Below, in pieces: positions 1 to 6,396 of a stretch of DNA of 8,370 nucleotides (within the stretch, counting starts at the first letter, position 1; the number at the start of each line of letters is the position of its first letter). The notes under the pieces are model-generated. The model made no database searches and was not told where the DNA came from. It worked only from the letters and a program-made list of their open reading frames with translations. The DNA is taken from positions 1 through 8,370 of the forward strand of contig JAHFNN010000038.1 of the NCBI GenBank assembly GCA_023267315.1, read 5' to 3'. A program made the translations under genes and the position numbers. The DNA comes from Candidatus Nomurabacteria bacterium (GTDB lineage Bacteria > Patescibacteriota > Minisyncoccia > Phycocordibacterales > UBA9973).

Positions 1-221
1 TTTACGTATTTGATTGCCGGCCAGTGACTCCATCCAAGGAAAAGAATCCACGGCATAATGATACTCAGTAAGAATATCTTTACTTGTACGGCTACGGAGG
101 TAGAAAGCGGAGGTTCCTGTAATTTCTTCCCACAATTCGAACAGAAATACGCCGTCGCTAAAACACTCTGATGACATTGCGGGCATATTGGAGAAATTTG
201 TTGCGCAGGTATTTGTTCCAT
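1..221 (-). CDS. Zinc-ribbon, membrane-anchored protein (3' part outside window)
   Basis: Reading the minus strand from an ATG at 221 gives 73 codons without a stop, running off the window edge. The visible protein starts MEQIPAQQIS. It has two CxxC knuckles, C13-P-Q-C16 and C27-S-N-C30, ten residues apart, which is the spacing of a small structural zinc ribbon that binds one Zn(II). A proline-rich stretch follows (about 36-40), then a hydrophobic segment at about 46-64 (KIFLLSIIMPWILFLGW) that looks like one membrane helix. Short zinc-ribbon plus TM proteins are common in bacteria and their roles are mostly unknown; the ribbon normally sits in the cytoplasm. The gene is divergent from the exporter operon at 289. 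No Shine-Dalgarno is visible; a TATACT hexamer lies 7 nt before the ATG. The ribbon is certain from the cysteine pattern; the function is not known. Confidence 0.8.
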   Translation of the reverse strand, partial: MEQIPAQQISPICPQCHQSVLATAYFCSNCGKKLQEPPLSTSVAVQVKIFLLSIIMPWILFLGWSHWPAIKYV

Positions 222-228
222 ATCTATA

Positions 229-234
229 AGTATA
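229..234 (-). promoter_or_regulatory. Candidate -10 box of the zinc-ribbon gene (near-leaderless)
   Basis: On the minus strand this reads TATACT, 5 of 6 matches to TATAAT. It ends 7 nt before the ATG at 221, so transcription would start at or next to the start codon. No convincing -35 box or extended TG is present, and the area is very AT-rich, so the call is weak by itself. It gains support from the same geometry at four other genes here. Confidence 0.4.
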
Positions 235-269
235 TATTTAGTAATTAATAAATCCTACTATTTAATTTG

Positions 270-278
270 TGTTACAAT
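270..278 (+). promoter_or_regulatory. Extended -10 promoter of the adaptor/exporter operon
   Basis: The sequence TGtTACAAT combines an extended -10 TG with a 5-of-6 TATAAT match. It lies 10 nt before the ATG at 289, so the expected transcript leader is only a few nucleotides. No good TTGACA is seen 17 bp upstream (250-255); extended -10 promoters can work without one. There is no Shine-Dalgarno between it and the start. Confidence 0.5.
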
Positions 279-288
279 AAATGTACAT

Positions 289-1803
289 ATGTCACCGATT
301 CAAAATCAAAATAAAAAAAAGAAACCATTCTATAAACGAACGTGGGTCATCGTGACCGCGGTTCTTGTCGTCATCATATTTGTACTGATATGGCGCTCGG
401 CTCACAAGAGTATCCCGGTGCAATTGATACCAGTGAAGACTGGCACGATTACTGAAACTGTCTCCGTGACAGGGAATACCACTCCAATACAGAGCGTGTC
501 ACTCGGATTTCAAAATAGCGGGACGATTGGGCGTGTTTCCTATGATGTCGGATCACATGTTTCTGCTGGTACGGTTATCGCTGCACTAAATACCGGTGAC
601 TTGTCTGCCACACTCAAACAAGCACAGGCGAACTACACGAAACTCTTAAGTGGTGCGACTGGTTCTGATATTGATGTTGCGAAGGCTGCGGTTGCAACAG
701 CACAGACAAACAAAGATTCTGTGATGGTTCAACAAACAACAGCCGTGGATAATGCGTATCGCACACTCTTGAACTCTGGACTTGCAGCGATTCCTTCGGT
801 TAGTGGTGTGGGCACGATAATTTCTCCGACGATTTCTGGTACATACACCGGTACCGAAGAAGGAGCATATACAATCACCACATACTCTGGTGCTAATGGT
901 AATTATTTTTCTTACTCAGGTCTTGAAAATGGTACGGGTTCGGTTAGTCTTCAAGCGGTACCATTGGGTACGCGAGGACTTTTCATTCAATTCCCAAGCG
1001 GTTTCAATTCGACTACAAACATGTCATGGGTTGTCTCGCTTCCAAATACACAGGCAAGCACGTATCTTACAAATTATAATGCGTATCTCGCGGCGAAAAG
1101 CACGAAGCAACAGCTCGTGGATAATGCCATTGCTCAATACAATCAGGCGATCGCATCACTTGCTGCAACACAGTCCACCGCTCGACCAGAAGACTTGCAG
1201 ATCGCACAAGCACAGGTAGATAGTGCACAAGCAAAATTAAATAACTCATTCATCATTGCGCCGATTTCCGGAGTCATCACACAACAAGATGCAAAAGTGG
1301 GACAAGTCGCAACACCAAGCGCGCCACTGGTTACGATTATTTCTGACGGCAAGTTTGAAGTCGATGCGCAGGTGCCTGAAACTGATATCGGTAAGCTTGC
1401 AGTTGGAAATGTCGTAAAGATGAAGTTTGATGCATTTTCTGGAGAAACATTTTTGGGAAAAGTATTTTATATCGATCCAGCAGAAACAATCTCGCAAGGT
1501 GTTGTGGATTACAAGATTAAAGTTTCATTTGATACTCCTGACTCACGTATGAAAAGTGGACTCACTGCCAATCTTGATATTGAAACCAAGACTAATACAA
1601 ATGTATTGATACTTCCGCAGTACGCGATACTGGTCAATGATAGCGGAGCTTTTGTCGAAACATTGAATGCGGATAAGAGAACGACAACTCAAGTGCCGGT
1701 CAAATTGGGCATTCAGGATCAGAATGGAAATGTTGAAATACTCTCCGGAGTCACGGATGGGGAAGAAGTACTCAACATCGGACTCAAACCAATAGGGAAA
1801 TGA
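289..1803 (+). CDS. MacA/YknX-like membrane-fusion (HlyD-type) adaptor with an inserted beta-rich hairpin domain
   Basis: This is the extracytoplasmic adaptor of an ABC exporter (504 aa). A basic N-terminus (KKKKPFYKR) leads into one TM helix at about 18-35, with no lipobox. The lipoyl/biotinyl-like half-motifs are at about 70-103 (ending GSHVSAGTVIAALNTGDL) and 320-352 (FIIAPISGVITQQDAKVGQV), the classical HlyD hallmark. Alpha-hairpin helices lie at about 104-160 and 256-318, rich in Ala/Gln. A beta barrel follows at about 353-435, then a membrane-proximal domain to the end (ILPQYAILV). MacA-type adaptors are usually about 370-400 aa. The extra length lies between the helices at about 165-255, a Gly/Ser/Thr-rich, probably beta-sheet segment (GTYTGTEEGAYTI). 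The stop overlaps the ATPase start (ATGA), so translation is probably coupled. The full operon without a TolC gene fits a YknXYZ-like system of a single-membrane cell. The substrate is unknown. Confidence 0.88.
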   Translation: MSPIQNQNKKKKPFYKRTWVIVTAVLVVIIFVLIWRSAHKSIPVQLIPVKTGTITETVSVTGNTTPIQSVSLGFQNSGTIGRVSYDVGSHVSAGTVIAALNTGDLSATLKQAQANYTKLLSGATGSDIDVAKAAVATAQTNKDSVMVQQTTAVDNAYRTLLNSGLAAIPSVSGVGTIISPTISGTYTGTEEGAYTITTYSGANGNYFSYSGLENGTGSVSLQAVPLGTRGLFIQFPSGFNSTTNMSWVVSLPNTQASTYLTNYNAYLAAKSTKQQLVDNAIAQYNQAIASLAATQSTARPEDLQIAQAQVDSAQAKLNNSFIIAPISGVITQQDAKVGQVATPSAPLVTIISDGKFEVDAQVPETDIGKLAVGNVVKMKFDAFSGETFLGKVFYIDPAETISQGVVDYKIKVSFDTPDSRMKSGLTANLDIETKTNTNVLILPQYAILVNDSGAFVETLNADKRTTTQVPVKLGIQDQNGNVEILSGVTDGEEVLNIGLKPIGK

Positions 1804-2510
1804 TTAATGTAATAGATTTACAAAAAGAATTTTTGGAAGGAGAAACGCCGACTCCGGCGCTTCGAGGTGTTACGTTTTCAATTGCAAAAGGAGAATTTGT
1901 ATCGATCATGGGCCCGTCTGGTTCGGGTAAATCAACACTGATGCATCTCTTGAGTTTCCTCGATCGTCCGACTGGTGGCACGTATACTTTCTTCGATAAG
2001 AGTATTGATGATATGACTGACATTGAACTCGCGCATGTCCGTAATAAGGATATGGGGTTCGTGTTTCAGTCATTTAATCTGCTCGCGAAGCTTACCGTGT
2101 ACGACAATGTGGAGATTCCACTTTTATATTCTGATGTCGCACCAGCACAGCGTCGCGCGCTCATAGAAGAAGCAGTGCGTTCTGTCGGACTGGAAGAAAA
2201 ATTGTATGTTGAAGCAGGACGACTCTCGGGCGGACAGAAACAGCGTGTGGCAATCGCTCGTGCACTGGTCACTGAGCCGAATGTCATTTTTGCCGATGAG
2301 CCGACAGGCAACCTCGATTCAAAATCTGGTATTCAAGTGATGGAAATTTTAGCTGACCTACATGAAAAGGGTCGCACGATAGTATTAGTGACACACGAGA
2401 CACGCACTGCTGAATTTGCGGATCGAATTATTTATCTTGAAGACGGTTTGATAAAAAGTGATACCGAAGTGGAAAAGTCGAACATTAGTAAAGAAGCTCC
2501 ACTCAAATAA
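1800..2510 (+). CDS. MacB/LolD/YknY-type ABC transporter ATPase
   Basis: This is the cytoplasmic nucleotide-binding subunit (236 aa) that hydrolyses ATP to drive the permease encoded next. All catalytic motifs are present: Walker A GPSGSGKST (38-46), Q-loop Q90 in FVFQSFNLL, signature LSGGQ (142-146) followed by KQRVAIARAL, Walker B VIFADEP with catalytic E167, the D-loop segment TGNLDSKSG, and switch H199 in VTHE. The motif around residues 80-95 and the family-typical length of about 230 aa place it in the MacB/LolD/FtsE-like clade rather than the importer clade. The C-terminal tail after about 218 (DTEVEKSNISKEAPLK) is charged and probably unstructured. The start overlaps the adaptor stop by 4 nt; a weak AGGG lies just before it at 1794-1797. 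The permease starts 3 nt after the stop. The family call is firm; the substrate is unknown. Confidence 0.93.
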   Translation: MINVIDLQKEFLEGETPTPALRGVTFSIAKGEFVSIMGPSGSGKSTLMHLLSFLDRPTGGTYTFFDKSIDDMTDIELAHVRNKDMGFVFQSFNLLAKLTVYDNVEIPLLYSDVAPAQRRALIEEAVRSVGLEEKLYVEAGRLSGGQKQRVAIARALVTEPNVIFADEPTGNLDSKSGIQVMEILADLHEKGRTIVLVTHETRTAEFADRIIYLEDGLIKSDTEVEKSNISKEAPLK

Positions 2511-2513
2511 TCT

Positions 2514-3761
2514 ATGATTTTTAGAGATGCAGTACAAACAGCAACACGAAGTCTACGCCATGGAAAAATGCGCTCGATTCTTACCATGCTTGGTATTGTC
2601 ATTGGTATTGCATCCGTGATTATTTTGATGTCGATCGGCAAATCAGCGCAAGATTACATTCTCAATCAGGTGCAGAGTGTGGGATCAAATCTAATGTTTG
2701 TGATCCCAGGTGGCTCGAACAATGGCCGGCTTTCATCACCAGCTGCGTCACAGGGGATTGTTATCACGACACTCAATGAACGAGATGTGACTGCACTTTT
2801 GCGTGAACCATCTATCAGTGCGGTAGTGCCAGAAGTTCGCGGGCAGGCGGACGTGATTTATGGAGATAATGATGTGGTGGAGGGATATGAAGGAACGACC
2901 GCAAATTTTTTCACAGTGCGAAATATGCAACTTGAAAAAGGATATCCATTCACGCAAAATGATGTTGTTTCAGAAAATCATGTCGCGGTCATTGGTAACG
3001 AACTTGCAAAAACTCTCTTCGGGCAATTCGTTGATCCAATCGGAAAATTTATCCGCTTGAAAAATGTAAGTTTCCGTGTCGTCGGTGTGCTTATTCCAAA
3101 AGGTACGGGGGTGGGAGGCGTTGATATCGACAATCTTGTTATCATTCCGACGACTGTTGCTCAGCATGAACTTTTAGGTATCAATTATTACAATGATTTG
3201 AATGTGCAAGCCAATGATGCGTATGATATTAATTTTGTAAAATCACGACTCGCATTTGTCTTGCAGCACAATCACGGCATCACCAATTCTGCAAAAAATG
3301 ATTTCACGATTCAAACACAGGCAGATATCTTGTCGATTTTAGGCAGTATCACTTCGGTCCTCACGTTATTTCTTGCTGCAGTCGCTTCAATATCGCTTGT
3401 CGTCGGAGGTATCGGTATCATGAATATCATGTTGGTGGCGGTGACAGAGCGCACGAAAGAAATTGGACTTCGTATGGCTGTGGGCGCAACCAATCGTGAT
3501 ATTCTCGAACAATTTTTGATTGAATCAGTCTTTTTGTGTTTCTTTGGTGGAATCATTGGGATTGCGATGGGTGCGATCGTGGTGACGGGAATCTATTTCT
3601 TAGTCACTGGGTTTACGACAGTCGCGTGGACTTTTGCTTTTCCAATCTCAGCGGTGGTACTCTCGCTCGTCGTTTCGACGGTGGCTGGTATTGCCTTCGG
3701 AATATATCCTGCACGTAAGGCTGCACGTAAAAATCCGATTGAAGCACTCAGATACGAATAG
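2514..3761 (+). CDS. MacB/YknZ-like ABC transporter permease (MacB_PCD + FtsX domains)
   Basis: This is the membrane subunit of the exporter (415 aa), with the four-TM type VII/MacB topology. An N-terminal amphipathic segment (FRDAVQTATRSLRHGKMRS) precedes TM1 at about 21-42 (ILTMLGIVIGIASVIILMSIG). A large extracytoplasmic domain (about 43-275, MacB_PCD type) follows. TM2 is at about 281-306, TM3 at about 334-358 and TM4 at about 374-398. Between TM2 and TM3 lies the highly conserved cytoplasmic coupling segment TERTKEIGLRMAVGA (311-325), and the protein ends YPARKAARKNPIEALRYE, the usual MacB/FtsX end. Unlike E. coli MacB, the ATPase is a separate protein, as in YknY/YknZ. In this family ATP hydrolysis drives a conformational change relayed to the extracytoplasmic side rather than classical transmembrane alternating access. 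It is the last gene of the first operon; no clear terminator follows. Confidence 0.93.
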   Translation: MIFRDAVQTATRSLRHGKMRSILTMLGIVIGIASVIILMSIGKSAQDYILNQVQSVGSNLMFVIPGGSNNGRLSSPAASQGIVITTLNERDVTALLREPSISAVVPEVRGQADVIYGDNDVVEGYEGTTANFFTVRNMQLEKGYPFTQNDVVSENHVAVIGNELAKTLFGQFVDPIGKFIRLKNVSFRVVGVLIPKGTGVGGVDIDNLVIIPTTVAQHELLGINYYNDLNVQANDAYDINFVKSRLAFVLQHNHGITNSAKNDFTIQTQADILSILGSITSVLTLFLAAVASISLVVGGIGIMNIMLVAVTERTKEIGLRMAVGATNRDILEQFLIESVFLCFFGGIIGIAMGAIVVTGIYFLVTGFTTVAWTFAFPISAVVLSLVVSTVAGIAFGIYPARKAARKNPIEALRYE

Positions 3762-3820
3762 AACCACTTCCATTTTTACGTAACTAACTCTCAGAGTATC
3801 TCCCTCACAAGAGGCGATAG

Positions 3821-3829
3821 TGCTATTAT
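3821..3829 (+). promoter_or_regulatory. Possible upstream extended -10 box ahead of the AbrB-like gene
   Basis: TGcTATTAT is an extended -10 match identical to the one used at 7290-7298. It would give a leader of about 45 nt for the gene at 3881, running through the CCTAC repeats. It may be a second promoter or a chance match; the stronger -35/-10 pair lies downstream at 3844-3872. Confidence 0.3.
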
Positions 3830-3852
3830 CCTACCTTTCCTACTTGTAGGAT
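3828..3852 (+). promoter_or_regulatory. Candidate operator: ATCCTAC / GTAGGAT inverted repeat over the -35 box
   Basis: ATCCTAC at 3828-3834 is the exact inverse complement of GTAGGAT at 3846-3852. A further CCTAC at 3839-3843 makes a direct repeat at 9-bp offset and a tight palindrome CCTAC-tt-GTAGG (3839-3850). The right arm covers the -35 hexamer of the promoter that drives the AbrB-like gene. This placement suits a repressor site, possibly for autoregulation by the AbrB-like protein itself. The repeat is seen directly; binding is inference. Confidence 0.4.
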
Positions 3853-3872
3853 TGTAATAGGTTTGGTATACT
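3844..3872 (+). promoter_or_regulatory. Promoter of the AbrB-LUD-ABC operon (TTGTAG-17-TATACT, extended -10)
   Basis: TTGTAG (3844-3849), a 17-bp spacer, then TATACT (3867-3872) preceded by TGg (3864-3866) form the best sigma-70-like promoter in the window. The -10 box ends 8 nt before the ATG at 3881, predicting a leader of roughly 0-3 nt and thus a leaderless mRNA. This geometry also decides the start: an in-frame TTG at 3863 would lie inside the promoter. Confidence 0.6.
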
Positions 3873-3880
3873 TACGGCAT

Positions 3881-4129
3881 ATGACTAAGAAAGTATGTGG
3901 GGATAAGGATTTTTATGGGGCGACCACCATCGGCGAGAAAGGCCAAGTGGTTATTCCCGCCGAAGCCCGAGAAGCAATGGGTCTTAATAAAGGCGACAAA
4001 CTTCTCGTGTTTGGTACGGGGAACGATATGATTACGTTTACTAAATTATCAAATCTCGAAAAATTCGCGACGAATCTTTCGAAAAAATTGGAGTCAGTCA
4101 GAACTATTATTAAAAAATCAGAGAAATAA
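3881..4129 (+). CDS. AbrB/MazE/SpoVT-type (swapped-hairpin) DNA-binding regulator
   Basis: This is a small protein (82 aa) with an N-terminal looped-hinge domain at about 10-55. Its conserved core is TTIGEKGQVVIPAEAREAMGLNKGDKLLVF; 'GQVVIP..R...GL..GD.L' is the AbrB/MazE/SpoVT signature. Such proteins dimerise through swapped beta-hairpins and bind DNA as transition-state regulators or antitoxins. The C-terminal part (about 57-82) is a lysine-rich predicted helix (NLEKFATNLSKKLESVRTIIKK), perhaps for oligomerisation. The ATG at 3881 is preferred over the in-frame TTG at 3863, which would put the promoter -10 inside the gene. It is the first gene of a four-gene operon, 4 nt before the LUD gene, and no toxin-like gene follows. 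A local transcription regulator of the operon is therefore more likely than an antitoxin. The operator at 3828-3852 is a plausible target. Confidence 0.88.
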   Translation: MTKKVCGDKDFYGATTIGEKGQVVIPAEAREAMGLNKGDKLLVFGTGNDMITFTKLSNLEKFATNLSKKLESVRTIIKKSEK

Positions 4130-4133
4130 AAAT

Positions 4134-4754
4134 ATGGAAAAATACAAAGAAGTAGTATCACAGGACGTTATCAATACAACAATCGAAGCACTCAAAGGTC
4201 ATAATATCAATGCGATGTATGTGGCGACAGGGGAAGAGGCGAAAAATAAAGTACTCGAAATGATTCCAAAAGGTGCAGAAGTGATGACAATGACTTCAAT
4301 CACGCTTGAGACGATTGGTTTGGCAAAAGCAATCAACGAAAATCCTGATTATGTTTCTATTCGCGCAAAATTTGCAACGTTGGGTGATGACCGAGCGTCA
4401 GTGCTTGAAAAAAATAGATTGGGTGCGGCTCCTGAATGGACATTTGGAAGTGTGCATGCAGTAACACAAGATGGACGGCTTATGATTGCTTCAGGTACAG
4501 GAAGTCAGCTTCCTGCGTATGCATATGGTGCGTCACATGTTGTGTGGGTTGTCGGTGCGCAGAAAATTGTGAAAGATTTAGACGAAGGCATGAAGCGTAT
4601 TTACGACTATGTACTTCCACTTGAAAGTGAACGTGCGAATAAAGCATATAATATTACAACAGGCAGTAATGTTAATAAGATGCTCATCATAAACAATGAA
4701 GGTAATAAGTCACGTCTCAACTTGATTGTTGTTGGTGAAGCATTGGGATTCTAA
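4134..4754 (+). CDS. LUD-domain (LutC/YkgG-like) protein, cysteine-free
   Basis: This 206-aa protein fits the single-domain LUD (DUF162) family. Visible family features are the N-terminal helix and 'A..V..MIPKGAEVMTMTSITLETIGL' segment (about 36-63), the GTGSQLPAYAYGASHVVWVVGAQKIVKDLDEGMKRI block (about 121-156), PLESERA (162-168), and the terminal VVGEALGF. LutC works with the Fe-S proteins LutA and LutB in lactate oxidation, but no LutA- or LutB-like gene is here. Many stand-alone LUD proteins carry a cysteine cluster near the C-terminus (pattern like TGxCxDC). At that place this protein reads TTGSNVNKM, and it contains no cysteine at all. The gene sits 4 nt behind the AbrB-like gene and 5 nt ahead of an ABC ATPase, so it probably acts with the exporter or in the same response. 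The fold call is good; the reaction is unknown. Confidence 0.8.
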   Translation: MEKYKEVVSQDVINTTIEALKGHNINAMYVATGEEAKNKVLEMIPKGAEVMTMTSITLETIGLAKAINENPDYVSIRAKFATLGDDRASVLEKNRLGAAPEWTFGSVHAVTQDGRLMIASGTGSQLPAYAYGASHVVWVVGAQKIVKDLDEGMKRIYDYVLPLESERANKAYNITTGSNVNKMLIINNEGNKSRLNLIVVGEALGF

Positions 4755-4759
4755 ACACT

Positions 4760-5554
4760 ATGGAAAAAATGATTGAAGCACAAAATTTAACAAAGAAATT
4801 TGATTCACTCACGGCTGTTGATTCGATTAATTTCGAAGTACCAAAAGGTACTATTGCTGCATTTTTGGGACCAAACGGTGCTGGTAAAACTACCACAATT
4901 CGTATGTTGACCACATTGCTTCAGCCAACATCCGGCGAAACAAAAGTAAATGGATTCAGTCATAAAGAAGTCGACAAGATTCGTCATTCATTTGGAATTG
5001 TATTTCAAGATCCTTCGCTTGATGACGACCTCACTGCCGAAGAAAATTTGGTATTTCATGCGGCACTCTATGGAATTTCAAAAAAAGATGCGCATGGCAA
5101 AATTGACGAAGTGCTCAATATGGTTGATTTGAATGATCGCCGTAAGGATTTTGTAAAAACATTTTCTGGTGGTATGAAGCGTCGTCTCGAAATTGCTCGA
5201 TCGCTGATGCATACACCAGCAGTGCTTTTCTTAGATGAACCGACCATTGGTCTTGATCCGCAGACTCGCAATAAGATGTGGGAATATGTAAAAGAATTGC
5301 GTACTACAAAAGGTCTTACGGTGTTATTCACCACGCATTATATGGAAGAAGCCGAAAAAGCTGCTGATATTGTTTTCATTATTGATCATGGAAAAATAGT
5401 GGCACGTGGTACTGTTGATGAAATAAAAAAGAGTACAGACACAAAGACACTCGAAGAAGCATTTTTGAAATTGACTGGGTCGGATATTCGTCCAAGTGAA
5501 GCAAGCGCTGCTGACGCTTTCAAGTCGCAGGCTCGCGCATGGGGAAGACGTTAA
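4760..5554 (+). CDS. DrrA/NodI-type ABC transporter ATPase
   Basis: This is the nucleotide-binding subunit of an ABC-2 exporter (264 aa). The motifs are intact: Walker A GPNGAGKTT (37-45), Q-loop Q83 in IVFQDPSLDDDLTAEENL, signature FSGGMKRRLEIARSLM (135-150), Walker B VLFLDEP with E160, D-loop IGLDPQTR, and switch H193 in TTHYMEEAEKAADI. The Q-loop text 'FQDPSLDDDLT..ENL' and the FSGGMKRRLE signature are typical of the DrrA/CcmA-like multidrug and polyketide exporter ATPases. It is shorter than classical DrrA (about 320-330 aa), lacking most of the C-terminal domain. After 'LEEAFLKLTG' there is only a short charged, Ala-rich tail ending GRR. A second ATG at codon 4 is an alternative start. 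It lies 5 nt after the LUD gene and 25 nt before the permease. The substrate is unknown. Confidence 0.92.
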   Translation: MEKMIEAQNLTKKFDSLTAVDSINFEVPKGTIAAFLGPNGAGKTTTIRMLTTLLQPTSGETKVNGFSHKEVDKIRHSFGIVFQDPSLDDDLTAEENLVFHAALYGISKKDAHGKIDEVLNMVDLNDRRKDFVKTFSGGMKRRLEIARSLMHTPAVLFLDEPTIGLDPQTRNKMWEYVKELRTTKGLTVLFTTHYMEEAEKAADIVFIIDHGKIVARGTVDEIKKSTDTKTLEEAFLKLTGSDIRPSEASAADAFKSQARAWGRR

Positions 5555-5579
5555 AAATTATTTATTTATCTATAACACT

Positions 5580-6323
5580 ATGAATGCACTACAAGTACTC
5601 TGGAGAAGGCAAGTTATCAAATATCTCCGCTCACGCTCACGAATCATCGGATCATTAGGACAGCCACTTTTATTCTTGCTCGTGTTTGGTCTAGGGTTCG
5701 GTAAAATCTTTGAAGCTGCGGGGCAGGGAAGTTATATCAAATTGTTGGCACCAGGCATCATGATCATGAGTGTTGTCTTCACGGCGATATTCACTGGTAT
5801 CGAAATTATTTGGGATCGACAGTTCGGGTTCTTGAAAGAAACCCTCGTTGCTCCGGTATCACGATTCTCTATCATGTTCGGAAAAACATTGGGCGGTGCA
5901 ACTGTCTCAGTCATACAGGGAGTTATCGTCTTCATCATCACGCTACTCGTCGGATTCCATCCGATCTGGGCTGGTGTCGTTCCTGCAATCATTGGACTCT
6001 TTATCATTGGCGCACTCTTTTCAGCCTTCGGTATTGCACTCGCTTCAAAATTAAAAGATATGCAATCATTCCCGATTGTCATGAACTTCGTGGTTATGCC
6101 ACTCTTCTTCCTGTCAGGTTCACTCTTCCCGTTGAATACTGCGCCAACTGTTTTGAAAATTCTGACCGAAATCAATCCGCTCACCTATGGGGTAGACCTC
6201 ATCCGTGGATTGCTTGGTGGAGTATATCAATTCTCACTCGGCCTTGATTCTATTGTGCTTTTGGTAGCAACGGCGCTCGTAATATTATGGGGAGCATACT
6301 CGTTTAAGAAGATAGAAGCGTAA
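5580..6323 (+). CDS. ABC-2 type (DrrB-like) permease
   Basis: This is the membrane subunit partnering the ATPase just upstream (247 aa). It has about six hydrophobic segments, at about 26-44, 56-78, 103-126, 130-155, 165-183 and 223-241. The ABC-2 hallmarks are visible: LAPGIMIMSVVFTAIFTGIEIIWDRQFG, then FLKETLVAPVSRF in the first cytoplasmic loop, and FFLSGSLFPL then LTEINPLTYGVDLIRGLL near the end, which is the DrrB/NodJ-type signature. The ATG at 5580 is chosen because the protein then begins MNALQVLWRRQVIKYLRSRSR, the usual amphipathic basic N-terminus. An in-frame ATG at 5496 would overlap the ATPase gene by 59 bp and add 28 residues unlike the family. It ends the operon, with a terminator about 25 bp downstream. 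It probably exports a hydrophobic or lipid-like compound; the substrate is not readable. Confidence 0.92.
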   Translation: MNALQVLWRRQVIKYLRSRSRIIGSLGQPLLFLLVFGLGFGKIFEAAGQGSYIKLLAPGIMIMSVVFTAIFTGIEIIWDRQFGFLKETLVAPVSRFSIMFGKTLGGATVSVIQGVIVFIITLLVGFHPIWAGVVPAIIGLFIIGALFSAFGIALASKLKDMQSFPIVMNFVVMPLFFLSGSLFPLNTAPTVLKILTEINPLTYGVDLIRGLLGGVYQFSLGLDSIVLLVATALVILWGAYSFKKIEA

Positions 6324-6347
6324 GAATATTTTTTAATAGGTATAAAT

Positions 6348-6383
6348 AAAAAAAAGAATTATGAGAAATCATAATTCTTTTTT
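6348..6383. terminator. Bidirectional intrinsic terminator between convergent genes
   Basis: GAATTATGA (6356-6364) and TCATAATTC (6369-6377) form a perfect 9-bp stem closed by a GAAA tetraloop. The stem is flanked by an A-run on the left (6348-6355) and a T-run on the right (6378-6383), so it reads as hairpin plus U-tract on both strands. It lies between the ABC-2 permease stop (6323) and the stop of the minus-strand gene (6397), serving both. Confidence 0.88.
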
Positions 6384-6396
6384 CTTTAGAAATCTA

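Noticed and set aside
1801..1803. TGA as a recoded glycine codon, known in some Patescibacteria lineages
   Set aside because: TGA at 1801 ends the adaptor exactly at the ATGA overlap with the ATPase start, and another TGA ends the gene at 6397 just before the terminator, so TGA is a stop here.
3797..3819. Hairpin TATC-tc-CCTC-acaa-GAGG-c-GATA after the MacB-like permease
   Set aside because: The stem is broken by an internal loop and no T-run follows, so it does not qualify as an intrinsic terminator.
3863..3880. In-frame TTG start extending the AbrB-like protein by six residues
   Set aside because: The TTG lies inside a good extended -10 box, the added residues are outside the usual domain, and ATG at 3881 has the same promoter distance as other genes here.
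3881..4754. Toxin-antitoxin pair (MazE-like plus downstream gene)
   Set aside because: The downstream product is a LUD-fold protein of 206 aa, not a MazF- or PIN-type toxin.
5496..5579. In-frame ATG upstream of the ABC-2 permease
   Set aside because: It would overlap the ATPase gene by 59 bp and add 28 residues unlike DrrB-type N-termini; ATG at 5580 gives the usual amphipathic start.
5732..6184. Long minus-strand open frame (150 codons)
   Set aside because: It is antisense to the ABC-2 permease, whose family motifs are clear in the plus frame; the translation shows no domain and has no promoter or start signal.
5810..6247. Plus-strand open frame of 145 codons in another frame
   Set aside because: It overlaps the permease entirely and its Cys/Arg/His-rich translation looks like an out-of-frame reading.
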